DNA of 46,475 bases from Candidatus Nitrotoga sp. HW29 (GTDB taxonomy: Bacteria; Pseudomonadota; Gammaproteobacteria; Burkholderiales; Gallionellaceae): assembly GCF_924101635.2 (NCBI RefSeq), contig NZ_CAKMAA020000039.1:1-46475 (forward strand), given 5' to 3'. The notes beneath the pieces were generated by a model. That model was given only the letters and a program-made list of their open reading frames with translations. It was not told the origin of the DNA and ran no database searches. Shown piece by piece: positions 22,990-31,569 of the stretch (positions are counted from its first letter, which is position 1; every line of letters begins with the position of its first letter). Position numbers and translations under genes: made by a program.

Positions 22990-25900
22990 GAACTACCTAG
23001 CCGGACGTTTCATCGAATGGGTAACTCCGGACATTCGCTCGGGGTTCCGCTATCAATTCAAATCGCCCGATGCGAACAACGCGCTCCATCTACATCAGGC
23101 ATTTCTAGCGTTGGCCAATGGACAAACCATCGATATCGGCGGCGTTCATCTGCCCTACGTGCTTTGCAACGAGGTCTATCTCATCCCCGTCCTGCATGGT
23201 GAAAAAGGATTCACCGAGAACTACATCTCGTTCCTTCGCGACAAAGTTGCCGGGCGCGGCCAACAGTTCTCTCAAGCCGCCCTGCTCATCATCCACAACA
23301 GCCTACTGGATACCCTGATCAACAGCGCTAAGGACGTGGGTACTGCGGGAGCAATTTGGCATCCGAAGCGTCTCGAAAAAGAGCTGGAAATCCTGATAGA
23401 CCAGCGGATCGAGGGCCGTGAACTATCGATCTGCCTTCTCAAAGACCAGTTGGCCATCATCACTGAAGAAGATGCCACAGTCTTCGGCTTCGCCCCACTA
23501 TATAAAACCCTGACTGATGGGGTACCAGAATTTGGCGAACTGGGTTTATTCAACGATCCATTCATCCTCAATATGAAGGGCCAAGTAGCCCCCATCCGGA
23601 AACGCCTGGAGGAGAACCGCGCCCTCCGACGGAAAATCGAAGTTAACGTTGAGCATTTTTCAGATCAATTAGAAAACGTCCTTAAGGATTACAGCGCAAA
23701 ATTCATCAGAGAACACTTCATCGAACTCAATGATTGGAGCACCCTGGAGTATCAAACCTATCTTGTTGAGGCCAGTGCCAACCAAGAACAGAAGATGGAA
23801 CTCGACGAGGTGGATGTTGCTGGATGCACTTTCTATCAACGGGCGAAAAGCCAAACCAAAGCGGGCCAAAAAGAACTGAGCCTGCTGATAGAGGTTCCCG
23901 TGGGTCAACTACAGGTGGCCAGCAAATTCATCTTTACCGGCAGCGACCTTGAGGCTAGCCAGATCAAGATCTCACACAACAAGGCACTGGAAAAGTCGGC
24001 ACAGATCGATGTGAGCCGGGCGGGAGGGAAGCGTTGTCGGGCAACCGTTACACTGCCATTCGATGGGCAGGTGACCTTCTTCAGCGTCGAACTCAAACGC
24101 GATAACAGGGCCGAAGACTACAAGTTCCGCTGCCTTATGGTAGAGCAAGGGCATTTCCATCTGGAGGAAATCAAAAATCGGTTCCGGGTCGACCCCCGCC
24201 ACGAATGGTTGACCCTGTTGATGGAAGAAAACCATCTTCAGATCAAGGCGGATGGAGGCGAGACCATCCATCTCGATGAAGGAGATGAACACGTCGATTG
24301 CACGCAATTCGGGTTCGTAGATTTCGAACAGCTGGCCAACCAGACCGAAATGATCCAGTTCTCTTTGCAATCGGGCCAACACAGCCTCTGCCTCAATGTA
24401 GAGGGACCGGCAGCCGAAGAAGGTGTGACCATTCCGCTTCTGTTCGATCAGGATCGCTTCGGCAAACTTTTCAGCGACGAATACAACGCCGAGTTCAATA
24501 GGGCCAAGAACAAAATCGTCATCGACAACTCGGAAATCAGCGTCGTCGGATCCCGCCAGCAAATGCTCATCGCCGAGGCTAGGCTGGTGGATGAGCAGCT
24601 CCTGTTCGTCGGGACCAATACCAGCATCACGCTGGCAGACCTCCAAGTATTCTGCGAACCCCTGCACTTCGCCTACCAGGCCCTATTCAACTACCTCACT
24701 CAACATAAAACGCTGCCAAGCCTCGTGGCTTGGGGCAACGGCTACCGGGGACTGGTCCAGAACGTGGTTGACGCATACGAAGCTGCGTTGCAGGCCATAC
24801 CGCTTCACGAGGTATTGAGCCAGGACCACAAGCGCCTCTTGCGTATCGGCATATATTTTCTCGAAGGCAAAGAACGCATCACGCCGTTGCATCCACTCGT
24901 TTTAGCCTATCACCTCGATCTGGTTCGCCACATCGAGGTGGACCTGTCGGGGTCGTTCGGAGAGCTGCCCGTAGTCACCCGCGAGCGGCTGGTCGCATCT
25001 GGGTTATTGCCGTTCGTCTACAGCACCGAGACCGATTTTTCCCATGTAGTTCCCGTCCGGGAGAACCCGTTCTGGCTGGAGCTGGTGCCCCAGAAGCAGG
25101 CCAGCCACAGCTACGTCCAACGCCTGGTCAAAGATAAACTGGCCGAGTTCACCCAAGCCTATGCCAGGTTATTCAAAACGGCGGCCCGTAGCGCATTGAT
25201 CGTTAATGCCATCCATCAGGCAGATGCGGCTGAGTTATTTTTGGGTCTGGTCGACCATTTCAAGTTGAACAAGGAACGGGCCAGCGCCATCCACGTCAAT
25301 TTCTACGACGACACCTTGCTCTACAATGATTTCGACCGCTTTGCCGAAACCGCATCCTACGACGAGCTCAAATCCTGGCTGGGACTAAACTCCGGAGATA
25401 TCCGCGCGGATGCGGACATGCTGATCGACTTGGTCCGCAGCAGGCTCACCTACAGCAAGTTCACGACACCGAAGGTGGGCGAGCCACTCGCCTACGCCCA
25501 TCTGGCCTTCTTTTCCAACAATGCCCCCGTCGATTGCCGCCTCGTAAATATCGAAGAAGCCGCGAGCGGCGTTCTGTGTGACGGTCTGATCGCTGGCGAA
25601 GCATCGGAGACCAAAGGAAATTCCTACTTCACCGCCTTCGGCTTGCGCGGCGTTCAGATCGACCAGCACCAGCCACTGAGACTGGCCCGTCTCATCGGCA
25701 CCCTGTTCCAACCCGCAAGGCAGAGCAACGCACACAATCTAGGGATGGGCATAGGACTTGCCGTCGGAACCGAGTTCAAGGAGCTGATGGAGCGCTCCTA
25801 CGACAGTGCGCTGTGGACGACCATCATCGACCCCAAGGTAACGCTCGACTTTTTCGCCAACCAACAGGATGTAGTTCTTATCCACTACTCGGACCAATAC

Positions 25901-28003
25901 ACCAGCGCCGCCGGCTACGACGCCATCACCGTCACCAAGCAGGTGGGTCTTTTCAAGAGCCTGCTCCGCAGCGACAACCTGCTCTCCGAGTTCAATGCGT
26001 TCAACGGAGAGTGGCTGCTCAAAATGCTCACTGCCAACCCCAAAGAGCGCAAGGAGAAGAACGGCATCATCGGGGCCTACAAGTTCGTCAGCTCCATCCT
26101 GCGCGATTCCGACATCACCTGGATCCCATTGTCGGTGGCGGAGATGATCAGGGTCTCCGGCAACGTCGGTCTCAAAATGAGCGATAGCGAATTCTCGCGC
26201 AACGTCCATGGATATCGTAGGGGTGCCATCTCGGATGATGTGCTATTCGTAGGCTTCAAGGGAGAAAGACTCTACCTGCTCCCACTGGAAGTGAAAACGG
26301 GCGTCAGGCCAGATTTCAACTACGCGGGGAAACAGGCTACCGAGTTAAAGCGCTATTTAACCGAAGAGGTTCTTGGCCCCCAAACGCTGGCGGCGCGACT
26401 CTATCGGGGACTGTTCGTCCGCCAAGTTTTGATGCAAGTCGACAAGTTGCGTCTCTACCAGGTTCTATCCGACAGCAATCTGAACGAGTTGATGTCCCGT
26501 CGCGAATGGTGGTTGAGGGGGCAATACGGGTTGGCCGACCTTGATGATTACGCCTCCGGATTCGTCGTGGCGCACGTCGAGAATGACAGCTGTTTCGAAC
26601 CCCATTACCACTTGACCGATGCCAATATTTTGCAGGTGGAGTTGCCCTTCGGATTGCTCGATTCACTGATCAACGTAAAAAAGACAACAGAGCTGGATTC
26701 CCTGGTGGCAACCCTCCACGTCCCAGACCAGCATCGTCTGCGCCCGGCCCATGCCGCATCAATCCCAGCGAAAACCCCTGAAGCCGAGACCGAACCGGCA
26801 ACTCCAGCAGAGGTCATCACGACCGAAAAGGTCGCGCCCGTAGTTGTCGAGCAAAAGACACCCGTCACTCCGTTAAAAGTGCTGTTCGGCCATGAAGTGC
26901 TAAAAAATACCCCACTCTACTGGGAGCCTACTAATACTGCGAAGTTCATGAACACCAATACGGGCATCGTCGGGACGATGGGAACGGGGAAAACCCAGTT
27001 CACCAAATCGGTAATCACCCAACTCGTTCGCAACCAATCCTGCAACGTGGGCGGGCTACCGATCGGAATGCTCATATTCGATTACAAGTCGGACTACGTC
27101 GATGATGCCTTCATCGACGCCACCGGAGCCAAGAAATATCGACTGCACGGATTGCCCTACAACCCGCTGAGCCTGTACGGTGACATGCCGATGCTGCCCG
27201 TTCATACCGCCACCGGATTCGCGGAAACCATGGCACGCGCATTCAATCTTGGGCAAAAGCAGCAGTTGCGTCTTCGCAAGATGATTCTCGACGCCTACGA
27301 ACTTGCCGGAATCAGCAGGTCCGACGCCTCGACCTGGAGCAGACCCGCGCCGACGATCCAAGACATCTGGGAGCTATTCGTAAACCAAGAGAAGGTGGAA
27401 GAAGATTCGCTTTATGCGGCATTGGATAGCCTGACCAGTTACCAGATTTTCGAGAGCGATCCATCGAAGGTGTCAAGCCTATACGATCTCATCGAGAGGG
27501 TGACCGTCATCGAGTTGGCGGGATACTCGCCCCAGATCCAGAACCTCGTCGTTGCCCTGACCCTAGATCTATTCTACTCCCAAATGCAGAAGAAAGGGAA
27601 ACCGGCCGTCCAGGGAGATTTTCGCCAGATCACTAAAATGATATTCGTGGACGAAGCTGACAACTTCATGTCGCAGGATTTTTCATCGTTGCGCAAGATA
27701 CTCAAAGAGGGACGCGAATACGGTGTCGGCATCATTCTTTCCACCCAAGACATCACCCACTTCAAAACGGGCGAGAATAATTACGCCAGCTACGTTCTGA
27801 CCTGGGTCATACATCGGGTATCGGAAATAAAGAACGCCGACATCAAATCCATATTCAACACGGACGATAAGTCCGAGCAGGAAACCTTGATGGAGAGCGT
27901 CCGCAAACTGGAAAAACACTACAGCATCTTCATCGATGGCAATAAGAAGTTCCAGAAGATTCGCGACTTGGCATTCTGGGAATTACAAGAACGTCATGCC
28001 TAA
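22970..28003 (+). CDS. dptH: phosphorothioation-dependent restriction protein DptH
   Basis: A 1677-residue protein. The long N-terminal region has no family that I recognise. The C-terminal quarter is a HerA/FtsK-like ATPase: GTMGTGKTQFTKS (about 1336-1348), MLIFDYKSDYVDD (about 1366), KMIFVDEADNFM (Walker B, about 1557), and GVGIILSTQDITHF. The presumed DNA motor/effector of the Dpt complex. I use the ATG at 22970 (MSARPYENY), which has GGAG nine bases upstream, over a GTG at 22949. An Ala/Thr/Glu/Pro linker (about 1250-1290) separates the two parts. Confidence 0.9.
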   Translation: MSARPYENYLAGRFIEWVTPDIRSGFRYQFKSPDANNALHLHQAFLALANGQTIDIGGVHLPYVLCNEVYLIPVLHGEKGFTENYISFLRDKVAGRGQQFSQAALLIIHNSLLDTLINSAKDVGTAGAIWHPKRLEKELEILIDQRIEGRELSICLLKDQLAIITEEDATVFGFAPLYKTLTDGVPEFGELGLFNDPFILNMKGQVAPIRKRLEENRALRRKIEVNVEHFSDQLENVLKDYSAKFIREHFIELNDWSTLEYQTYLVEASANQEQKMELDEVDVAGCTFYQRAKSQTKAGQKELSLLIEVPVGQLQVASKFIFTGSDLEASQIKISHNKALEKSAQIDVSRAGGKRCRATVTLPFDGQVTFFSVELKRDNRAEDYKFRCLMVEQGHFHLEEIKNRFRVDPRHEWLTLLMEENHLQIKADGGETIHLDEGDEHVDCTQFGFVDFEQLANQTEMIQFSLQSGQHSLCLNVEGPAAEEGVTIPLLFDQDRFGKLFSDEYNAEFNRAKNKIVIDNSEISVVGSRQQMLIAEARLVDEQLLFVGTNTSITLADLQVFCEPLHFAYQALFNYLTQHKTLPSLVAWGNGYRGLVQNVVDAYEAALQAIPLHEVLSQDHKRLLRIGIYFLEGKERITPLHPLVLAYHLDLVRHIEVDLSGSFGELPVVTRERLVASGLLPFVYSTETDFSHVVPVRENPFWLELVPQKQASHSYVQRLVKDKLAEFTQAYARLFKTAARSALIVNAIHQADAAELFLGLVDHFKLNKERASAIHVNFYDDTLLYNDFDRFAETASYDELKSWLGLNSGDIRADADMLIDLVRSRLTYSKFTTPKVGEPLAYAHLAFFSNNAPVDCRLVNIEEAASGVLCDGLIAGEASETKGNSYFTAFGLRGVQIDQHQPLRLARLIGTLFQPARQSNAHNLGMGIGLAVGTEFKELMERSYDSALWTTIIDPKVTLDFFANQQDVVLIHYSDQYTSAAGYDAITVTKQVGLFKSLLRSDNLLSEFNAFNGEWLLKMLTANPKERKEKNGIIGAYKFVSSILRDSDITWIPLSVAEMIRVSGNVGLKMSDSEFSRNVHGYRRGAISDDVLFVGFKGERLYLLPLEVKTGVRPDFNYAGKQATELKRYLTEEVLGPQTLAARLYRGLFVRQVLMQVDKLRLYQVLSDSNLNELMSRREWWLRGQYGLADLDDYASGFVVAHVENDSCFEPHYHLTDANILQVELPFGLLDSLINVKKTTELDSLVATLHVPDQHRLRPAHAASIPAKTPEAETEPATPAEVITTEKVAPVVVEQKTPVTPLKVLFGHEVLKNTPLYWEPTNTAKFMNTNTGIVGTMGTGKTQFTKSVITQLVRNQSCNVGGLPIGMLIFDYKSDYVDDAFIDATGAKKYRLHGLPYNPLSLYGDMPMLPVHTATGFAETMARAFNLGQKQQLRLRKMILDAYELAGISRSDASTWSRPAPTIQDIWELFVNQEKVEEDSLYAALDSLTSYQIFESDPSKVSSLYDLIERVTVIELAGYSPQIQNLVVALTLDLFYSQMQKKGKPAVQGDFRQITKMIFVDEADNFMSQDFSSLRKILKEGREYGVGIILSTQDITHFKTGENNYASYVLTWVIHRVSEIKNADIKSIFNTDDKSEQETLMESVRKLEKHYSIFIDGNKKFQKIRDLAFWELQERHA

Positions 28004-28832
28004 GATAAAGGTTAACGAAAATTTGTTCGGATTTCACCCCTCAACACAAGGTGAATTTTTATTTCAGCACATAGCGAAACAGTTCATTCCATCTGAAGCG
28101 AAGAGTCAAGTTTACCAATTAAGTCACTTACAAATAGGCAACCGCCAAGATGATTTGGCCGAATACTACATTGGTGTGTACTGTTTTAATCTTATGGCGC
28201 GTCTTATCAAAAAAGCCGTTCATCTAATTGAGGACTACTCCCTCAATCAAGAACAACAACAACCAAAAATGAAACGGTATCTTCAAACTCAAATGGAAAT
28301 TGCCATTGATCGTCAGAATAAAGAGGCTATCAACAAACTGATTTCTCTATCTCTCTCAGCGGCATTAAGCACCAGGAAGCAGGTCAATCCGAGCACAAAA
28401 CTATTAGTGACTCCCAAATACAAACCCATTTATTGTTATATTTGCGACCGTAAGCTTGAGCTGTTAACCGAAGATATAACCACCCAGGTTCAGTACGAGC
28501 ATATCTGGCCCAGAAATTTCGGAGGGGACAGCACTGCAGAGAACCTGTTGCCCGCATGCGCTCTTTGTAACCACGCAAAGGGATCTACCCTTCTATGGCA
28601 AGATGCACACGTTCATTCTTTTGTATTGAGTCCATCACCGACCGCTGAGGATTTGAATAAAGGGATTCAGTATAAAATGAAGATTGCCATGCATAGACGG
28701 AATATTTTTCGCAGGGCCTGCGATGATCAGATTACTCTAAAAGAAGCTGCGCTCAAAGTTGGGGCTATGGGGAAGTCAATAAAACACAAGCATCCAGATG
28801 ACGCCGTAGATTTTTTTAATTGCACAATTTAG
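27996..28832 (+). CDS. HNH endonuclease attached to the dpt operon
   Basis: A 278-residue protein. A classical HNH/zinc motif lies in the second half: YCYICDRKL, then QYEHIWPRNFGG, AENLLPACALCNHAKGS (two CxxC pairs, catalytic His, Asn and His). The N-terminal half is helical and unassigned. The ATG overlaps the last codons of dptH by 8 nt, suggesting coupled expression, and the next gene follows after 8 nt. From here to 29941 the sequence is visibly more AT-rich than dptFGH. It may be an accessory nuclease that reads phosphorothioate status, or an independent defence pair with the next gene. Confidence 0.8.
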   Translation: MPKIKVNENLFGFHPSTQGEFLFQHIAKQFIPSEAKSQVYQLSHLQIGNRQDDLAEYYIGVYCFNLMARLIKKAVHLIEDYSLNQEQQQPKMKRYLQTQMEIAIDRQNKEAINKLISLSLSAALSTRKQVNPSTKLLVTPKYKPIYCYICDRKLELLTEDITTQVQYEHIWPRNFGGDSTAENLLPACALCNHAKGSTLLWQDAHVHSFVLSPSPTAEDLNKGIQYKMKIAMHRRNIFRRACDDQITLKEAALKVGAMGKSIKHKHPDDAVDFFNCTI

Positions 28833-28840
28833 GCTCTCCA

Positions 28841-29941
28841 ATGAAAAATTATTGTTGTATCAAATTTAAACAACGCAACAGCGAACAATCGCTTGAAACG
28901 TGTATTTTTAGCGCGCCCGTTGGCGAGTTGTTGAATTGGGTAACTATCCCTAGTCTTTCTCCTGAAAGGAAAGATGGAATACAGCGAGCTAGAAATGATT
29001 TCCGAGTTAGAGGAATCACCAAATTTATGGTGGAGGATGAAAGGAACATTATTCCGACAGCCATTGTTATTGCGTTATCCAATGATGTTTTCAAGATATC
29101 TAACGATGTTGTGACTGGGCTTCATACCTTAGAGATCGATGAATCCAAATCTGCTGAAGCTTTGGTCATTGATGGGCAGCATCGATTATATGGAATGAAT
29201 GCATACAATCCCAACACTGTCGTTCCTGTGGTTGCAATACTCGGGGCCAGCACTGACGAAAAAGCATTCCAGTTCATTGTCATTAACAATAAAGTATCCA
29301 AAGTTTCTCCAGATCATATTCGAGCCCTCACCATAAACTGCTCTGATCAGGAGCTTGAAACTCGGCTGCGTTCAGCACGATTAAGCCTGAGTCGACAAGT
29401 TAGCTATGTTGGCTGGGCAAATGAGGTTGAAGGAAGTCCATTCAAGGGGCTGTTATCACTGCCTGATATTGCAGAAGAAAATCGATGGATAATACCCGCT
29501 TCAATCGAATCATCCATCGCATATATTCAATCCAAGAACATGAGAGCCATTGAGGATGAAGATATGTTATTAGACTTTTTTCTGACCCTCTGGAATGCAA
29601 TAAAAAAGAACTGGGGGAATGCTTTTTCGAAAGATTGCAAACTGCTGAGCAAGGTCGGTTTGACGTGTATGAACCAATTTGTTGTTGATGCGATTGAATT
29701 CATCGTAAATTATTCTGAAGAAGAAATCGATCTGTCAAATGAGGAAGATGTCACCAAATGCGTTGAAAAAGTGCTCAAAACACAACAGGAAGATTTCTGG
29801 TTGGCCACATGGACGATTACCATATCTGACACTCGATCCGTTAGAGATCAGATAACCGATGCCATGAAACAGATACAGCAAAATATAAAATACAAATCAC
29901 AATGGGCGACGGATGTGAATTTAATAGATAAATCAGCTTAG
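28841..29941 (+). CDS. second DGQHR-domain protein (DndB-like)
   Basis: A 366-residue protein with LVIDGQHRLYGMNAY near residue 110, the same signature as DndB, but otherwise divergent. Later stretches include NNKVSKVSPDHIRALT, typical of the wider DGQHR family. I chose the ATG at 28841 (MKNYCCIKFKQ); the Shine-Dalgarno is poor, and translation may be coupled to the HNH gene ending 8 bases before. Function unknown. It could be a regulator, antitoxin-like partner or specificity factor for the HNH nuclease. Confidence 0.75.
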   Translation: MKNYCCIKFKQRNSEQSLETCIFSAPVGELLNWVTIPSLSPERKDGIQRARNDFRVRGITKFMVEDERNIIPTAIVIALSNDVFKISNDVVTGLHTLEIDESKSAEALVIDGQHRLYGMNAYNPNTVVPVVAILGASTDEKAFQFIVINNKVSKVSPDHIRALTINCSDQELETRLRSARLSLSRQVSYVGWANEVEGSPFKGLLSLPDIAEENRWIIPASIESSIAYIQSKNMRAIEDEDMLLDFFLTLWNAIKKNWGNAFSKDCKLLSKVGLTCMNQFVVDAIEFIVNYSEEEIDLSNEEDVTKCVEKVLKTQQEDFWLATWTITISDTRSVRDQITDAMKQIQQNIKYKSQWATDVNLIDKSA

Positions 29942-30068
29942 TTTATCAGCAGGCAGCACAAACCAATGACTGAGCACATCGATTCTTGGAAAGTACATGG
30001 CGCGAACATCTCGTTCGAGAAACACGTTCGAGGAAATGTAACTATCGATATGGCCACCTTATAGCTAG

Positions 30069-30366
30069 TTGGCTGGTTCCTTCATTGCTGCTGTTGCGAT
30101 GGCAGCCAAGTATCGGTCACTATTTCAATCTTGCGCCACATCAGATTTATCTGGTAGATCTTTAACCAATTCTTGATACCTTGTCCAATGCGCTATCAAA
30201 GGGAGACCGTATAGAGATTCGTGGCTTCGGCAGCTTCGCTCTCAATTACAGGCCATTACGCACAGGGCGCAATCCAAAGACGGGCAGCAAAGTGTTAGTA
30301 CCAGCCAAGTATGTGCCGCACTTCAAGGCCGGAAAGGAACTTAGGGAGAGAATGGATTGCAAATGA
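30069..30366 (+). pseudogene. ihfB: decayed ihfB (integration host factor beta)
   Basis: The last 65 codons are clear Ihf[21 protein letters not shown], then [20 protein letters not shown] and [17 protein letters not shown]. The N-terminal third is in another frame and degraded, reading FIAAVAMAAKY at 30081-30113, and stops before the join. So a frameshift or small deletion lies near 30150-30165. The intact family member is about 95-100 residues. The 127 bases between the DGQHR gene and this remnant hold only a 32-codon ORF (29966-30064) of unknown meaning and a repeated CGTTCGAG. Confidence 0.7.
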
Positions 30367-30418
30367 CCATCGAATCCATAGGAATAGGACTCATCGCTAT
30401 TGGAAACTCTGCCTGGCA

Positions 30419-30835
30419 TCAACCTGTTTGAGCCGCTTCCCAAGCGGCACGTACACGCTGCATCAAACTTGGATGAAGCACACCGAGCTTTGGTGTTTGA
30501 CCGTTTGGTGCAGCGGGTGGCACCTTGAACCATTCGCTGCTGTATGGCAGTTCAACTGTGTTATGGAAACTGAATTTTGTCGAGTAGCTTAAGCCTGCGA
30601 GTTGGTACGCCGCCGTCTCGCGATCAGCGATAAGAAATTCTCCTGAGCGGAGTTGGTCAGTTTTCTGACTGGTGCCATAGGCCACCAATACAATGAAATG
30701 GGGCGCTTGGTCGTCAAATACCTTGATGATTAAAGCAGGCCGAGGCTTCGGCCCCGGCTTGATTCCCTTATTTTCCGGGAAGTGACACCATACAATTTCG
30801 CCTGCTTCCGGAGCCGGCCACCAATGTTTCCCCAT
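30419..30835 (-). CDS. PemK/MazF-like toxin
   Basis: A 138-residue protein. PEAGEIVWCHFPEN then KPGPKPRPALIIKVFD matches the start of PemK/MazF endoribonucleases, including the conserved PRPALI segment. HSRP-type family words further on are diverged. It probably cleaves RNA when its antitoxin is lost, stabilising the element. It starts 3 nt after the upstream small gene. Confidence 0.75.
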   Translation of the reverse strand: MGKHWWPAPEAGEIVWCHFPENKGIKPGPKPRPALIIKVFDDQAPHFIVLVAYGTSQKTDQLRSGEFLIADRETAAYQLAGLSYSTKFSFHNTVELPYSSEWFKVPPAAPNGQTPKLGVLHPSLMQRVRAAWEAAQTG

Positions 30836-30838
30836 ACC

Positions 30839-31114
30839 TCAGAACAAGCTCGATTTGACCGATTTTGCGCGGCCTTGGGGTACCGCTTTGCGAATTGCGG
30901 CCAACTGTGTCGGCGTTAGTTCGCCATCGTCGGCTTCATAGGCTGGCAGCACTTCCTTCGCCAGCTTGCGCAACGCATAGTGAATAACTTGCGTTTCCCC
31001 TGTGAAACCGAGATATTCAGCCAATTTTTCCACGGTTGAACGGCTGATGCCGTTCTGCGTGTCGGTTGACCGGAAACGGAGTAATAGTTGATCTGGTTTC
31101 GCTGTAGTCGTCAT
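30839..31114 (-). CDS. antitoxin of the PemK-like toxin
   Basis: A 91-residue protein starting MTTTAKPDQLLLRFRS at 31114, after GAGAA. The segment GISRSTVEKLAEYLGFTGET then QVIHYALRKLAKEVL looks like a ribbon-helix-helix or similar DNA-binding N-terminus. The C-terminus (GRAKSVKSSLF) would wrap the toxin. A longer version starting at 31240 would cross the promoter and is rejected. Function assigned from position next to the toxin. Confidence 0.7.
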   Translation of the reverse strand: MTTTAKPDQLLLRFRSTDTQNGISRSTVEKLAEYLGFTGETQVIHYALRKLAKEVLPAYEADDGELTPTQLAAIRKAVPQGRAKSVKSSLF

Positions 31115-31133
31115 GATATTCTCGAAAAACGGT

Positions 31134-31156
31134 AAAGATATACTAAATATATCTTT
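31134..31156. promoter_or_regulatory. operator of the toxin-antitoxin pair
   Basis: AAAGATATA (31134-31142), CTAAA, TATATCTTT (31148-31156): a perfect 9-bp inverted repeat that overlaps the -10 box. A natural site for autorepression by the antitoxin or toxin-antitoxin complex. Confidence 0.65.
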
Positions 31157-31174
31157 CTCTATTGTCATTGTCAA
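31146..31174 (-). promoter_or_regulatory. promoter of the toxin-antitoxin pair
   Basis: Minus strand TTGACA (31174-31169), exactly 17 bases, then TATATT (31151-31146), 32 bases before the antitoxin ATG. The -35 box contains the stop codon of the upstream exported-protein gene. Confidence 0.75.
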
Positions 31175-31569
31175 TTGCCCAGAATCTTTGCGGCCTTCCC
31201 CAAATCCATCCCCTCGTTCGGCGGCGTGCCGTTTCGACATAGATTCAGTTCGTAATTCAACGCAAAGTCCGTTTTACCGCCCTCTTTGGTTGGCGTGTTA
31301 GGCTGAATTAATTTAACCGCAAGGCGGCTACACCCTTCCTGGTTAAATTTCTTGATTGTTGATACCTCCGCTCTGATTGGAACGGACGCGCCGGTTGCAG
31401 CGTGAATTGCATCTGCTTCTTTGCCTTCTACAACCCCTTTGGCTGCGCCATTTGGCGCATTCAATGCCTGCATGAGCAACACCTTCACGCTAACGCTTTC
31501 CGCTGCGTTTGCCGCAGTTGCCAACAGAGTGATTGTCGCAATGGTGATAAGGCATTTTGTAACGATCAT
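31171..31569 (-). CDS. small exported protein at the end of the tra operon
   Basis: A 132-residue protein with a clear cleavable signal peptide (MIVTKCLITIATITLLATAA, cut after NAA at about residue 23). The mature part has two cysteines (GCSRL, NLCRNG) that could form a disulphide. Its ATG overlaps the traN stop (ATGA), so it belongs to the transfer operon and is probably periplasmic. No family name recalled. Confidence 0.7.
   Translation of the reverse strand: MIVTKCLITIATITLLATAANAAESVSVKVLLMQALNAPNGAAKGVVEGKEADAIHAATGASVPIRAEVSTIKKFNQEGCSRLAVKLIQPNTPTKEGGKTDFALNYELNLCRNGTPPNEGMDLGKAAKILGN

Noticed and set aside
29966-30064. 32-codon ORF before the ihfB remnant
   Set aside because: Too short, no Shine-Dalgarno and no recognisable sequence; could be a relic but not supportable as a gene.
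31114-31240. N-terminal extension of the antitoxin from 31240
   Set aside because: It would be read through the promoter and operator and overlap the exported-protein gene; the ATG at 31114 is better placed.
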